Assembly (NCBI GenBank): GCA_023206055.1
Contig: CP065366.1
Location: 124,001-188,000 of the forward strand
Length of the DNA stretch: 64,000 bases
Source of the DNA: Vibrio cyclitrophicus
GTDB taxonomy: Bacteria; Pseudomonadota; Gammaproteobacteria; Enterobacterales; Vibrionaceae
Reading direction: 5' to 3'
The position numbers were made by a program, and so were the translations under genes. Below the pieces are notes generated by a model. That model saw only the letters and a program-made list of their open reading frames with translations. It ran no database searches and had not been told where the DNA came from. Shown here in pieces: positions 47,264 through 56,897 of this stretch (within the stretch, counting starts at the first letter, position 1; each line of letters starts with the position of its first letter).

Positions 47264-47698
47264 TTAGTCTTCTGAATCTCTTAGAGGCACGACCAGCATA
47301 TCAACCGGAGAAGCGTTGATCAGTTGTCGTGTTGACGAAAGCAGCTTGCTCCAAAAGTCTTGATGGTGACCGCAAACCACGAGATCAACATTGAACTCGT
47401 TGATGGTGTCACACAGCTCATGACTCAGGTCGCCACTGCCTACTAAGGTGTGGGTGATAGGGTACTGAGCATGTTCAGCAAAATTTTGTAGCTGAACACG
47501 AGATGCTTCCATCGCGTTATGCTGAGTTTCTGCCATGTTGATGTCGATAAGGCCGGTATACAGCTCGGCATAGTTAATATCAATATGGATAAAAGAGACT
47601 TTTGCCTCTAATGGCTTAGCCAGTGCTACCGCTTTATCGACAATCAATTTACTGTCATCAGATAAATCGACCGCAACCAAAATATGTTTGTAACTCAT
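47264..47698 (-). CDS. uspA: Universal stress protein A
   Basis: Cytoplasmic stress protein of 144 residues. Very close to E. coli UspA: MSYKHILVAVDLSDDSK at the start, YTGLIDINMAETQ, VVCGHHQDFWSKLLSSTRQL and VDMLVVPLRD at the end. The nucleotide-binding G-2X-G-9X-G(S/T) motif of ATP-binding Usp proteins is absent, as in other UspA-class members. It diverges from ftnA-uspB. In E. coli uspA and uspB are likewise divergent neighbours. Confidence 0.96.
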   Translation of the reverse strand: MSYKHILVAVDLSDDSKLIVDKAVALAKPLEAKVSFIHIDINYAELYTGLIDINMAETQHNAMEASRVQLQNFAEHAQYPITHTLVGSGDLSHELCDTINEFNVDLVVCGHHQDFWSKLLSSTRQLINASPVDMLVVPLRDSED

Positions 47699-47885
47699 AT
47701 TGCTACCTCCCTATTCATTGTCTAATTAAAGATTAGCACTATGCGATGGCTTTTTTTGCTGAAGTGATCTCATATCCATCGTCTTGCGTACTGGTTCTGT
47801 AAATTGTTGGTTAAGTAATGGTCAGCGAGATATTAATTAAATAGTGATATAGTAGAGAAAACTAAGGTGTAATCAGGAGACTTAA

Positions 47886-48413
47886 ATGCTGTCTAAAACA
47901 ATGGTTGATCAACTCAACGATCAAATTAATCTAGAATTTTTCTCATCCAACCTATACTTACAAATGAGTGCTTGGTGTGAAGACAAAGGATTTGAAGGTG
48001 CAGCAGAGTTTCTGCGTGTTCATGCAGTAGAAGAAATGGAACACATGCAGCGTCTTTTCACTTACGTTAGTGAAACAGGTGCAATGCCAATTCTAGGTGC
48101 GATTGAAGCGCCAAAACATGAATTCGACAGCCTTGGTGCCGTGTTCCGTGAAACATACGAACATGAGCAAATGATCACTGAAAAAATCAACAAACTGGCT
48201 CACGTTGCTTTCACATCACAAGATTACTCAACCTTTAACTTCCTGCAATGGTACGTTGCAGAGCAACACGAAGAAGAGAAGTTGTTTAAAGGTGTATTGG
48301 ATAAGCTAGAACTTGTTGGTGAAGACGGTAAAGCACTGTTCTTTATTGATAAAGACCTAGCGCAATTGGCAAAAGATGGTTCATCTTCAATTATGGAAGC
48401 TCCTGCCGTTTAG
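47886..48413 (+). CDS. ftnA: Bacterial ferritin FtnA
   Basis: Non-haem ferritin of 175 residues forming a 24-subunit iron-storage shell. The four-helix bundle carries the ferroxidase residues: Glu in LNDQINLEFFSSNLYLQM, Glu and His in AVEEMEHMQ, and Glu/Gln in AEQHEEEKLF. The start has CAGGAG 7 bases upstream. Located between uspA (divergent) and uspB (68 bp downstream, same direction). I see no obvious Fur box in its promoter. Confidence 0.96.
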   Translation: MLSKTMVDQLNDQINLEFFSSNLYLQMSAWCEDKGFEGAAEFLRVHAVEEMEHMQRLFTYVSETGAMPILGAIEAPKHEFDSLGAVFRETYEHEQMITEKINKLAHVAFTSQDYSTFNFLQWYVAEQHEEEKLFKGVLDKLELVGEDGKALFFIDKDLAQLAKDGSSSIMEAPAV

Positions 48414-48481
48414 GTAGTACGAGAAAGACACTGATTATCTTTTTCTTTTGAGTTTTCTTATGAAGATGTAGGGAGGAAAGG

Positions 48482-48805
48482 ATGATCAGCGGCGACACTA
48501 TTCTATTTGCACTAATGGTTGTGACTTGCGTGAACTGGGCGCGTTATTTTACTGCGCTAAGAACGCTTATTTATATTATGCGAGAAGCGCATCCTCTACT
48601 TTATCAACAAGTAGACGGAGGCGGTTTTTTCACAACCCATGGCAATATGACCAAACAGGTTCGCCTGTTCAGTTACATCAAAAGCAAAGAGTATCACCAC
48701 CATCATGACGAAGTTTTTACTTCTAAGTGTGATCGCGTAAGACAGTTATTCATCCTCTCTTCCGCTCTGCTAGGTGTAACCTTGCTGTCTTCTTTCATCG
48801 TCTAA
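48482..48805 (+). CDS. uspB: Universal stress protein B
   Basis: A 107-residue inner-membrane protein with two helices (residues about 5-25 and 88-106), starting MISGDTILFALMVVTCVNWA. UspB is a sigma-S dependent stress protein in E. coli (111 residues), required for ethanol resistance in stationary phase. The HHHHDE segment (about 72-77) is notable. A strong ribosome site (GGAGGAAAGG) precedes ATG 48482. It follows ftnA, possibly as one transcript. Confidence 0.92.
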   Translation: MISGDTILFALMVVTCVNWARYFTALRTLIYIMREAHPLLYQQVDGGGFFTTHGNMTKQVRLFSYIKSKEYHHHHDEVFTSKCDRVRQLFILSSALLGVTLLSSFIV

Positions 48806-48962
48806 GTGTTTTAGTACGTGTGAAGTCTAGCTTAGGTTTTGGTGTGAAGCTTCGGTTGTTGGTTCGCTAAGCCAAGTAGTGGTTTTGCTGCTGTCTGCAA
48901 ATTGTACAATTGAACATCAATTGCAAAGTTTAAAATTGCCGCTAAAATAGCGAGCAATTAGT

Positions 48963-48992
48963 AAGGATGTGCTGTTTATGCACATCCTTTTT
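48963..48992 (+). terminator. ftnA-uspB terminator
   Basis: AAGGATGTGC - TGTTTAT - GCACATCCTT followed by TTTT, 160 bp after uspB. Confidence 0.88.
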
Positions 48993-49055
48993 TATTGATG
49001 GCATTTCGAGAACAGGGCGTACTCGGGCTGCAAAAGTGAAGAAAAGCAGAACCAC

Positions 49056-50249
49056 ATGAGTGAAAAATTTGATGTAATCGTAATTGGTGCAGGCGCCGCG
49101 GGCTTAATGTGTGCTGCGGAAGCTGGTAAACGCGGCCGACGAGTGCTGGTGGTTGATCATGCAAAGAAACCAGGCAGAAAAATTTTAATCTCAGGTGGCG
49201 GTCGTTGTAACTTCACTAACTATGATGTTTCAGCCAACAACTTCCTGTGTAGTAACCCTCACTTCGTGAAGTCAGCTTTATCTCAATACACCAACTGGGA
49301 TTTTATCTCGATGGTGAGCAAGTACGGCATTGAGTTCGAAGAGCGTGATCACGGCCAGTTGTTCTGTGTGAATGACCACACCGCAAAAGACATTGTGAGC
49401 ATGCTACTTGAAGAGTGTAAGCAAGCGAAAGTAGAGCAGCGCTATCGCTGTGATGTTCACTCAATCGAAAAGACTGATTCTGGTTTCAAGATGCACCTTA
49501 ACACCGACGAAGTTGAGTGTGACTCGCTAGTTGTCGCGACAGGCGGTTTATCGATGCCTAAGCTGGGCGCAACCCCATTTGGCTACAAGATTGCCGAGCT
49601 ATTTGGTTTGTCTGTGATGCCAACTACCGCAGGCTTAGTGCCATTCACTCTGCATAAAGAAGATAAAGAAGCTTTCGCAGAGCTTTCTGGTATCGCAATT
49701 CCTGCCGAGATCACCGCGCAAGACGGAACCTTGTTCAAAGAAGCGTTGCTGTTTACTCACCGCGGCCTATCGGGTCCATCAGTACTGCAAATTTCTTCGT
49801 TCTGGAAAGCGGGTCAATCGGTTTCGATTAATCTAGTACCTGAAGTGGATGTGGCTGAACTGTTGGCTAACTCTCGCGAGAAACACCCAAATCAGAGCCT
49901 GAAAAACACCTTGGCAAAAGCATTACCAAAGCGTTTCGTTGAGGTGTTGATTGACCGTAAAGAGCTGGAAGACAAGCCGCTCAAGCAGTTCAATGAAAAA
50001 CAGCTGAACGACATCGTAGAGCACCTAGAAAATTGGAAAATCGCGCCAAACGGCACCGAAGGCTACCGAACGGCTGAAGTGACTTTAGGCGGCGTCGATA
50101 CTAACCACCTATCTTCAAAAACCATGGAATGTAAGAGCGTGTCTGGCCTGTACTTCATCGGTGAAGTAATGGACGTAACGGGTTGGTTGGGTGGCTATAA
50201 CTTCCAATGGTGTTGGAGTTCTGGGTTTGCAGCAGGTCAGTGGGTTTAA
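49056..50249 (+). CDS. yhiN: FAD-dependent oxidoreductase, YhiN/HI0933 family
   Basis: Flavoprotein of 397 residues. N-terminal FAD-binding Rossmann motif IGAGAAGLMCAAEAGKRGRR and the family signature ILISGGGRCNFTNYDVSA. The C-terminal part, GGYNFQWCWSSGFAAGQW, completes the flavin site. The family (BaiN/RdsA-like in automated annotation) has no settled physiological role. Structures show a two-domain flavin oxidoreductase. Start ATG 49056 lies 64 bp after a terminator, and a bidirectional terminator follows, so it is a single-gene unit. Confidence 0.9.
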   Translation: MSEKFDVIVIGAGAAGLMCAAEAGKRGRRVLVVDHAKKPGRKILISGGGRCNFTNYDVSANNFLCSNPHFVKSALSQYTNWDFISMVSKYGIEFEERDHGQLFCVNDHTAKDIVSMLLEECKQAKVEQRYRCDVHSIEKTDSGFKMHLNTDEVECDSLVVATGGLSMPKLGATPFGYKIAELFGLSVMPTTAGLVPFTLHKEDKEAFAELSGIAIPAEITAQDGTLFKEALLFTHRGLSGPSVLQISSFWKAGQSVSINLVPEVDVAELLANSREKHPNQSLKNTLAKALPKRFVEVLIDRKELEDKPLKQFNEKQLNDIVEHLENWKIAPNGTEGYRTAEVTLGGVDTNHLSSKTMECKSVSGLYFIGEVMDVTGWLGGYNFQWCWSSGFAAGQWV

Positions 50250-50283
50250 GTTTTTAGCTTACCCATTAGATTTTAAATGACAT

Positions 50284-50315
50284 AAAAATGGCGAGTCATC
50301 CGACTCGCCATTTTT
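50284..50315. terminator. bidirectional terminator
   Basis: AAAAATGGCGAGTC - ATCC - GACTCGCCATTTTT between convergent genes. Confidence 0.93.
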
Positions 50316-50385
50316 GTATCTAGCTTAGAGTTAAAAGTAACCAAATTGAAGGTTTTCGTGCTCAATCGAACCTTTTAGCTCTTAT

Positions 50386-51279
50386 TTATGCAGCTTTGTT
50401 TTTTGAAAACTTGATCTGTTGAATCACCAAGCCAGCAATAATCAGCATCAAACCAAACAGTGTTGCCGGGTGAATCTCTTCGCCAATGATGGTGGAAAGA
50501 AGCATCAGTGAGATAAATGGCGAGGCAAAAATTAGGTTGCTGATACGCGCCGTATTGTTGGTTAGCTTGAGTGCTGATAGCCACAAGACAAAGGTAATAC
50601 CCATCTCGAACAAGCCTACATAAGTCACCGCCATCCAACCTTTCGCTGTGATTTGGCTAAAACTCTCGCCTTCGTAAAGGGTTAAACCAATCGCGAATGG
50701 CAATGCCACTAAGAAACCAAGCAATACACCCACCACAGGGTCAGCTTTATTTTTGGTATTGAGAATCCAGTAGCCCGCCCACAGCAGCGTTGAAAGCAGA
50801 GCCAAAGCCACACCGAGTGGGCTATCGAACTGCATGCCTAACACATCACCTTTGGTGGCAATCACTACCACACCTGCATAGCTGAAGGTACACGCCACCC
50901 AATCTTGTTTACGAATCTTCTGCCCTAGAAACACCGCCGCCATTAGGGTCAGCGTGATCGCCCAACTGTAGTTGATGGCTTGTGCTTGAGAAGCGGGCAA
51001 CAGGTCGTAGGCTTTGAATAGAATCAGGTAATACGCTAGAGGATTCACCAAACCAAGCAGTAAGTAATACCAAGGGTTTGAAAGGAACGTGGTACTCAGT
51101 TGAGAGAGCTTGCCTTGAAACGCGCAAACCGCGATCAGCGCAATCGACGACACAATGCTGGCGATGGTCAGCATTTGAATCGGTGAAAACTCAGCAAGGG
51201 TCAGCTTAAAAGCAGTAGCGACTGTTGACCACAGCAATACCGCAGCAAGGCCAAAGCCCAAGGCACGACGTTCGTTCAT
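50386..51279 (-). CDS. DMT-superfamily (EamA) transporter
   Basis: Inner-membrane carrier of 297 residues, ten predicted helices in two EamA repeats (GFGLAAVLLWSTVATAFKLT at the start; TLLWAGYWILNTKNKADPVV opens the second repeat). Family members export amino acids, metabolites or drugs. Nothing in the sequence fixes the substrate. Single gene, convergent with yhiN and divergent from rmuC. Confidence 0.87.
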   Translation of the reverse strand: MNERRALGFGLAAVLLWSTVATAFKLTLAEFSPIQMLTIASIVSSIALIAVCAFQGKLSQLSTTFLSNPWYYLLLGLVNPLAYYLILFKAYDLLPASQAQAINYSWAITLTLMAAVFLGQKIRKQDWVACTFSYAGVVVIATKGDVLGMQFDSPLGVALALLSTLLWAGYWILNTKNKADPVVGVLLGFLVALPFAIGLTLYEGESFSQITAKGWMAVTYVGLFEMGITFVLWLSALKLTNNTARISNLIFASPFISLMLLSTIIGEEIHPATLFGLMLIIAGLVIQQIKFSKNKAA

Positions 51280-51417
51280 AGCAACTCATTCTAATTTGAT
51301 GGGACAGAATACGGAGCGCCTAGTCTATCTGTCGAATTTTAATACGGCAAACTGGACATTTATCCAGTATCAAAATACCATTTAATGAGTTATCTCCAAT
51401 TAGGCTAAATCATTATC

Positions 51418-52950
51418 ATGCAATGGATTATCGAACATCAGTCAACGCTTATTGCTGCTATTTCCGGCGCGCTCGTCAGCGGCGGTGTGGTGGGCTGGTG
51501 GATCAAACAGAAGTTCTCTTTTCAGCAGCGACTTCTTGAACAGCAACTAGAGTCCGACCGTTTGCTGCATGAGTCACAACAATCTCAGCTCAAATCCTCA
51601 CTCATAGAGGCGCAACAAGAGCTCAATGAGTTGGATGATGATCGAGACAAAGCGGCATTTGAACTTAAGCAGGCCCATGGCAAGGTGATGGCTGCGATGG
51701 AGAAGCTGCGCTACTTTGAAGCCGTGAAGCAAGAGCGTCAGCAGTATGCCGATGATATCAATGTTCTTAAGGAGCATAAGTCTGAGTTGGAGGCTGAGCT
51801 GCGTGAGCAAGAAGCTAGGCACGACCAAGAAAATCTCGCCAACAGTGAGAAACTGCAATTGTTGGAGCAAGCCGAATCTCGACTTAAGCAACAGTTTGAA
51901 TTGTTAGCGAATCAACTGTTTGAGAACAAAACCGCTAAGGTCGATCAGCAGAATAAACAGAGCCTAGAAGGTTTGTTGTCTCCATTGAGAGAGCAGTTGG
52001 AAGGCTTCAAGAAACAAGTGAATGACAGCTTCAGCCAAGAGGCCAAAGAACGTCACACCTTGGTACACGAACTGAAGAACCTACAACGTCTCAATGAGAG
52101 CATGACACGTGAAGCGGTGAATCTGACTCAAGCGCTCAAGGGTGATAATAAGCAGCAGGGTAACTGGGGCGAAGTGGTGTTGGCGCGTGTGTTAGCAGAA
52201 TCAGGGCTACGAGAAGGCCATGAATACCAAACTCAAGTGAACCTACAAAACGATGCGGGTAAGCGTTATCAGCCGGATGTGATCGTGCATTTGCCACAGG
52301 ATAAGCAAGTGGTGGTGGATTCAAAAATGGCGTTGGTGGCGTTTGAGCGTTACTTCAATGCTGAAACTGATCAACAACGTGATGCTGCATTACGTGATCA
52401 CTTGGTGTCATTAAGAGCGCATATCAAAGGCTTGAGCCAGAAGGATTATCATCAGCTCAAAGGCATACAGAGCCTTGACTATGTGTTGATGTTTATTCCG
52501 GTAGAACCTGCGTTTCAAGTCGCGATTCAAGCCGACCCTAGCTTAGTTAAAGATGCGATGGAGCAAAACATTATCTTGGTCAGCCCGACCACTCTGTTGG
52601 TGGCGCTGCGTACCATTGATAACCTGTGGCGTAATGACAGACAAAACCAGAACGCGCAAGTCATCGCGGAACGTGCGAGCAAGCTTTACGACAAGCTACG
52701 CCTGTTTGTTGATGATATGGAAGGCCTTGGCAGCTCACTTGATAGAGCGAACCAAAGCTACCAAGGTGCGATGAATAAGCTGGTGACAGGTCGTGGTAAC
52801 GTGATTCGTCAGGCGGAAAGCTTCAAACAACTAGGTGTTGAAGTGAAGAAACCGATCTCGATTGGTTTGGCTGAAATGGCGCAAAATGAGGCTTTTTCAG
52901 AAAATGCCTCCTTAGTAGAAAGACAACCCGCTGAGGATAAAGTAAACTAA
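51418..52950 (+). CDS. rmuC: DNA recombination protein RmuC
   Basis: A 510-residue protein. An N-terminal membrane anchor (about residues 8-28, STLIAAISGALVSGGVVGWW) leads into a long coiled coil (about 35-210), then the RmuC domain with GNWGEVVLARVLAESGLREG, QPDVIVHLP and VVVDSKMALVAFERY, a PD-(D/E)XK-nuclease-like core. It limits recombination at inverted repeats in E. coli (475 residues). The end gives a C-terminal tail rich in Glu. Followed by ubiE 68 bp later in the same direction, as in other gammaproteobacteria. Confidence 0.94.
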   Translation: MQWIIEHQSTLIAAISGALVSGGVVGWWIKQKFSFQQRLLEQQLESDRLLHESQQSQLKSSLIEAQQELNELDDDRDKAAFELKQAHGKVMAAMEKLRYFEAVKQERQQYADDINVLKEHKSELEAELREQEARHDQENLANSEKLQLLEQAESRLKQQFELLANQLFENKTAKVDQQNKQSLEGLLSPLREQLEGFKKQVNDSFSQEAKERHTLVHELKNLQRLNESMTREAVNLTQALKGDNKQQGNWGEVVLARVLAESGLREGHEYQTQVNLQNDAGKRYQPDVIVHLPQDKQVVVDSKMALVAFERYFNAETDQQRDAALRDHLVSLRAHIKGLSQKDYHQLKGIQSLDYVLMFIPVEPAFQVAIQADPSLVKDAMEQNIILVSPTTLLVALRTIDNLWRNDRQNQNAQVIAERASKLYDKLRLFVDDMEGLGSSLDRANQSYQGAMNKLVTGRGNVIRQAESFKQLGVEVKKPISIGLAEMAQNEAFSENASLVERQPAEDKVN

Positions 52951-53018
52951 TCGGCCGCAGCGCCTCTAAATACAAAGAGCGTTGTCGATGAAAACTTACC
53001 ATGGTAGATAACAGCATT

Positions 53019-53795
53019 ATGGACACAAGCGTGCAGACAAATTCAGCAGTAGAGTCAGAAACCACACACTTTGGTTTCGAAACAGTCGCAAAAGACGAAA
53101 AAGTCGCGAAAGTAGCAGAGGTATTTCACTCTGTAGCCGCTAAATACGACATCATGAATGACTTAATGTCGGGTGGTGTTCACCGCTTGTGGAAGCGATT
53201 CACGATTGATTGCAGTGGTGTTCGTCCGGGTCAACGTATCCTAGACCTTGGTGGTGGTACTGGTGACCTGACTGCGAAATTCTCACGCATCGTTGGCGAA
53301 AAAGGCCACGTGGTTCTTGCTGATATCAACAACTCAATGCTGAATGTTGGCCGCGATAAACTGCGTGATAGCGGTATTGTTGGCAATGTACATTACGTGC
53401 AAGCTAATGCTGAAGAGCTGCCTTTCCCAGACAACTACTTCGATTGCATTACCATCAGCTTCTGTCTGCGTAATGTTACCGACAAAGACCAAGCGCTGCG
53501 TTCAATGTACCGCGTGCTTAAGCCGGGTGGTCGTCTGTTGGTTCTTGAGTTTTCTAAGCCAGTACTTGAGCCACTATCAAAGGTTTACGATGCCTACTCT
53601 TTCCACCTATTGCCAAAAATGGGTGAGCTGATTGCCAACGATGCAGACAGCTATCGTTACCTTGCAGAATCAATCCGCATGCACCCGAACCAAGAAACCT
53701 TGGAAGGCATGATGCAAGAAGCGGGTTTTGAAAATACAAAATACTTCAACCTAACGGGCGGCATTGTTGCGCTGCACCGCGGTTACAAGTTCTAG
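53019..53795 (+). CDS. ubiE: Ubiquinone/menaquinone C-methyltransferase UbiE
   Basis: SAM-dependent methyltransferase acting on the quinone ring in both ubiquinone and menaquinone synthesis. Family signature AAKYDIMNDLMSGGVHRLWK, SAM motif ILDLGGGTGDLTAKF, and motif NVTDKDQALRSMYRVLKPGG. ATG 53019 (MDTSVQTNSAVES) gives 258 residues and matches the usual Vibrio N terminus. The ATG at 53001 adds six residues without a ribosome site. First gene of the ubiE-ubiJ-ubiB cluster. Confidence 0.95.
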   Translation: MDTSVQTNSAVESETTHFGFETVAKDEKVAKVAEVFHSVAAKYDIMNDLMSGGVHRLWKRFTIDCSGVRPGQRILDLGGGTGDLTAKFSRIVGEKGHVVLADINNSMLNVGRDKLRDSGIVGNVHYVQANAEELPFPDNYFDCITISFCLRNVTDKDQALRSMYRVLKPGGRLLVLEFSKPVLEPLSKVYDAYSFHLLPKMGELIANDADSYRYLAESIRMHPNQETLEGMMQEAGFENTKYFNLTGGIVALHRGYKF

Positions 53796-53848
53796 TCGAA
53801 CTTGGTAGCAGGCTCGTTGAGTATGCTAAAAAATAAGAATAAAGACAG

Positions 53849-53876
53849 AACGGATAGGTTAAGGCTTATCCGTTTT
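53849..53876 (+). terminator. weak hairpin between ubiE and ubiJ
   Basis: AACGGATA - 12 bases - TATCCGTT followed by TT. More likely a partial attenuator than a full stop, given the shared operon. Confidence 0.4.
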
Positions 53877-53893
53877 CAAAGGTAAGGACAGTC

Positions 53894-54499
53894 ATGCCAT
53901 TTGATCCATTGGTCACCGCGGTTATTGAAACCTCTTTAAATACTTTCGTGAACGATGATCCAGCTTTGGTTCGTCGTTTGTCTCGTTTAAAGGGGCAGAT
54001 CATTCAAGTTAATTTGAAAGAGCTGAATAAAACTCTCACTTTCGTTTTTAGCCAACAGATCGATGTGTTGTCTGAATATGAAGGGCAGCCTGATTGCTAC
54101 CTATCTTTGAATCTGTCGGTACTGCCAGAACTGCGTGAGCAATCGAACATCACCAAACTGATCAAGCAAGACAAGCTGATCTTAGAGGGTGATATTCAAT
54201 TGGCTCAGAAATTTGCTCAGCTAATGACAGACTGCAAGCCTGACTTGGAAGAGTGGCTATCGCGTGTGACGGGTGATGTGGTTGCTCATACCTTGGTACA
54301 AGGCGTTAAGAATGTCGGCGGCCTTGTGGCTAAGCAAGCGACTAAGCATCAAAACCATCTCGCTCAGGTATTAACTGAAGAGTGGAAGATTGCACCAGCG
54401 CCCTTAGAAGTGGCACATTTTTGCGATCAGGTTGATGACGTGAAAAGCTCAGCTGCACGCCTTGAAGCCAAATTGAACGCTCTGTTGGAGAAAGCATGA
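53894..54499 (+). CDS. ubiJ: Ubiquinone biosynthesis accessory factor UbiJ
   Basis: A 201-residue protein (YigP/UbiJ) with an N-terminal SCP2 sterol-carrier fold (about residues 15-110) that binds hydrophobic ubiquinone intermediates, and a C-terminal helical segment ending VKSSAARLEAKLNALLEKA, likely the site that pairs with UbiK (encoded at 6181). The stop overlaps the ubiB start (ATGA), so the two are translationally coupled. Confidence 0.93.
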   Translation: MPFDPLVTAVIETSLNTFVNDDPALVRRLSRLKGQIIQVNLKELNKTLTFVFSQQIDVLSEYEGQPDCYLSLNLSVLPELREQSNITKLIKQDKLILEGDIQLAQKFAQLMTDCKPDLEEWLSRVTGDVVAHTLVQGVKNVGGLVAKQATKHQNHLAQVLTEEWKIAPAPLEVAHFCDQVDDVKSSAARLEAKLNALLEKA

Positions 54500-56130
54500 C
54501 CCCAACAGAACTGAAACGTCTTTATCATATTATCAAGGTACAGTTGGAATACGGCCTTGATGAATTGATGCCTGAGCACCAGTTGACTAAAGCCCCTTTG
54601 CTGGCGAGAAAGTCACTGTTTTGGCTTAAAAACAAGCACCAAGATAAAGAGTTGGGTCATCGCTTACGTCTCGCGCTGCAAGAACTTGGGCCAGTGTGGA
54701 TCAAGTTTGGTCAAATGATGTCGACACGTCGTGATCTGTTCCCTCCTCATATCGCTGATCAATTGGCTTTATTGCAAGACCAAGTCGCTCCATTTGATGG
54801 CGCATTGGCCAAGCAAGATATGGAAAAGGCGCTGGGTGGCAGCTTAGATAACTGGTTTATTGACTTTGATATCGAGCCACTGGCTTCTGCTTCTATCGCT
54901 CAGGTGCATACTGCAAAGCTCAAAGAGAGCGGTCGCGAGATTGTTCTGAAGGTCATTCGGCCTGATATTCGCCCGGTGATTGACGCAGATCTAAAACTGA
55001 TGCACCGAATGGCGCGTATAGTCGCTAAGTCGCTTCCTGAAGCACGTCGTTTGAAACCTGTTGAGGTGGTTCACGAGTACGAGAAAACGTTACTTGATGA
55101 ACTCGACCTGCGCCGCGAGGCGGCGAATGCGATTCAACTACGACGTAATTTTGAAGGCAGTGAAGAGCTGTATGTCCCAGAGGTTATCCCTGATTTAAGC
55201 AGTGAAACCCTGATGGTGTCAGAGAGAATCTATGGTATTCAAGTATCCGATATTGAAACTCTGAACGCCAACGGCACTAACATGAAATTGCTGGCTGAAC
55301 GTGGTGTGACGGTATTCTTTACTCAAGTGTTCCGCGACAGTTTTTTCCATGCAGACATGCACCCGGGCAACGTATTCGTCAACCCAGAGAATCCAGATAA
55401 CCCTCAGTGGATTGGTTTGGATTGTGGCATTGTCGGCACGCTCAACAGCGAAGATAAGCGCTATTTAGCAGAGAACCTACTGGCTTTCTTCAATCGAGAT
55501 TATCGTAAAGTTGCCGAGCTTCACGTAGATTCAGGTTGGGTTCCACACGACACCAACGTCAATGATTTTGAGTTCGCGATTCGCATGGTGTGTGAGCCGA
55601 TTTTTGCAAAACCACTTGGCGAGATCTCATTTGGCCATGTGTTGCTAAACTTATTTAATACAGCAAGACGTTTCAATATGGAGGTTCAACCTCAGTTGGT
55701 ACTTCTGCAGAAGACCTTGTTGTATGTGGAAGGCCTAGGCCGCCAGTTGTATCCGCAACTTGATTTGTGGGCAACGGCGAAGCCTTTCCTTGAAACCTGG
55801 ATGATGAATCAGGTGGGGCCACAAGCTGTGATTAACGCAGTAAAAGAGCGTGCGCCATTCTGGGCAGAAAAACTGCCAGAACTGCCAGAGCTACTTTATG
55901 ACAGCTTGCGCCAAGGTAAAGCGATGAACCATAGAATGGATCAGCTTTATCAAGGTTATAGAGAGAGTAAGCGTCAGCAAGCAACTGGAAAGTTTTTGTT
56001 TGGCGTTGGGGCCACTTTAGTCGTATGCTCCGCAATATTAGTTTCAAGCCCTTATGAGCAGCTATCTATGGGCTGTGGCATCGCAGGTGTCACATTTTGG
56101 CTGCTAAGTTGGCGAGCTTACCGTCGTTAG
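54496..56130 (+). CDS. ubiB: Ubiquinone biosynthesis protein UbiB (ABC1/ADCK kinase-like)
   Basis: A 544-residue membrane-bound atypical kinase/ATPase of the UbiB/ADCK family needed for coenzyme Q synthesis. The family KxGQ motif is in GPVWIKFGQMMSTRRDLFP (about residue 72), the Ala-rich nucleotide loop is ASASIAQVH, and the catalytic region is FFHADMHPGNVFVN followed by LDCGIVG. Two C-terminal membrane helices (about 496-540) anchor it. It overlaps ubiJ by 4 bases. tatA follows 54 bp later in the same direction. Confidence 0.96.
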   Translation: MTPTELKRLYHIIKVQLEYGLDELMPEHQLTKAPLLARKSLFWLKNKHQDKELGHRLRLALQELGPVWIKFGQMMSTRRDLFPPHIADQLALLQDQVAPFDGALAKQDMEKALGGSLDNWFIDFDIEPLASASIAQVHTAKLKESGREIVLKVIRPDIRPVIDADLKLMHRMARIVAKSLPEARRLKPVEVVHEYEKTLLDELDLRREAANAIQLRRNFEGSEELYVPEVIPDLSSETLMVSERIYGIQVSDIETLNANGTNMKLLAERGVTVFFTQVFRDSFFHADMHPGNVFVNPENPDNPQWIGLDCGIVGTLNSEDKRYLAENLLAFFNRDYRKVAELHVDSGWVPHDTNVNDFEFAIRMVCEPIFAKPLGEISFGHVLLNLFNTARRFNMEVQPQLVLLQKTLLYVEGLGRQLYPQLDLWATAKPFLETWMMNQVGPQAVINAVKERAPFWAEKLPELPELLYDSLRQGKAMNHRMDQLYQGYRESKRQQATGKFLFGVGATLVVCSAILVSSPYEQLSMGCGIAGVTFWLLSWRAYRR

Positions 56131-56184
56131 ACAGTAGACTTCCTTAATATTTTTTATGTGTAGACAGACCCGAGGACAATGACA

Positions 56185-56439
56185 ATGGGTGGTATCAGTA
56201 TTTGGCAACTTCTAATCATTGCTGTAATTGTAATTTTGCTATTCGGAACGAAGAAGCTGCGCGGCATGGGCGGTGACTTAGGTTCAGCGGTTAAAGGCTT
56301 CAAAAAGGCAATGAGCGATGAAGACAAGCCTGCAGATAAGAAAGATGCAGACTTTGAACCAAAGAATATTGAACAGCAGAAGAAAGAAGCGAGCGCTGAA
56401 ACAACTGCTGAAACAAAGAAAGACAAAGAGCAGGCGTAA
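56185..56439 (+). CDS. tatA: Sec-independent translocase subunit TatA
   Basis: An 84-residue membrane protein that oligomerises to form the protein-conducting part of the Tat system. N-terminal helix (ISIWQLLIIAVIVILLFG), then a conserved FGTKKLRGMGGDLG hinge, an amphipathic helix (GSAVKGFKKAM) and a charged tail. ATG 56185 is 9 bases after GAGG. The ATG at 56179 is too close to that site. First of tatABC. Confidence 0.95.
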   Translation: MGGISIWQLLIIAVIVILLFGTKKLRGMGGDLGSAVKGFKKAMSDEDKPADKKDADFEPKNIEQQKKEASAETTAETKKDKEQA

Positions 56440-56442
56440 ATC

Positions 56443-56850
56443 GTGTTTGATATCGGTTTTTGGGAACTGGTATTAATATCTGTCGTTGGGTTAGTGGTTT
56501 TAGGACCTGAGCGTTTGCCGGTGGCGATTCGTAGTGTTTCCAAGTTTGTTGGACAAGCGAAAAGCATGGCAAATAGTGTGAAAGATGAACTTTCTCATGA
56601 GCTTAAGGTGCAAGAGCTGCAAGAAAACCTACGCAAGGCGGAAAAAATGGGTATGGAAGATTTATCTCCAGACCTTAAAGCGTCAGTCGATGAACTCAAG
56701 CAGGCCGCTGCTGAGGTTCAACGTCCGTATGCTAAGCCTGAGTCTGATAAGCCAAGTGAGACTAAACCTAGTGTCACGGAAACTGTGGAATCTGAAACCA
56801 TTCAGGTCAACAGCGAAGCTTCAGCACCGTCAGATAAGAAAGCCGAATAG
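56443..56850 (+). CDS. tatB: Sec-independent translocase subunit TatB
   Basis: A 135-residue partner of TatC that receives twin-arginine precursors. N-terminal helix with FDIGFWELVLISVVGLVVLG, then the PERLPVAIRSVSKFVGQAK hinge and amphipathic helix typical of TatB. The long Ser/Glu/Pro tail is variable in the family. It begins with GTG 4 bases after the tatA stop codon. A 16-bp tandem repeat lies between it and tatC. Confidence 0.94.
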   Translation: MFDIGFWELVLISVVGLVVLGPERLPVAIRSVSKFVGQAKSMANSVKDELSHELKVQELQENLRKAEKMGMEDLSPDLKASVDELKQAAAEVQRPYAKPESDKPSETKPSVTETVESETIQVNSEASAPSDKKAE

Positions 56851-56897
56851 TCTCGCAAGGAGGAGTCGCCGGATACTTGAGTCGCTAGATGTTTAAA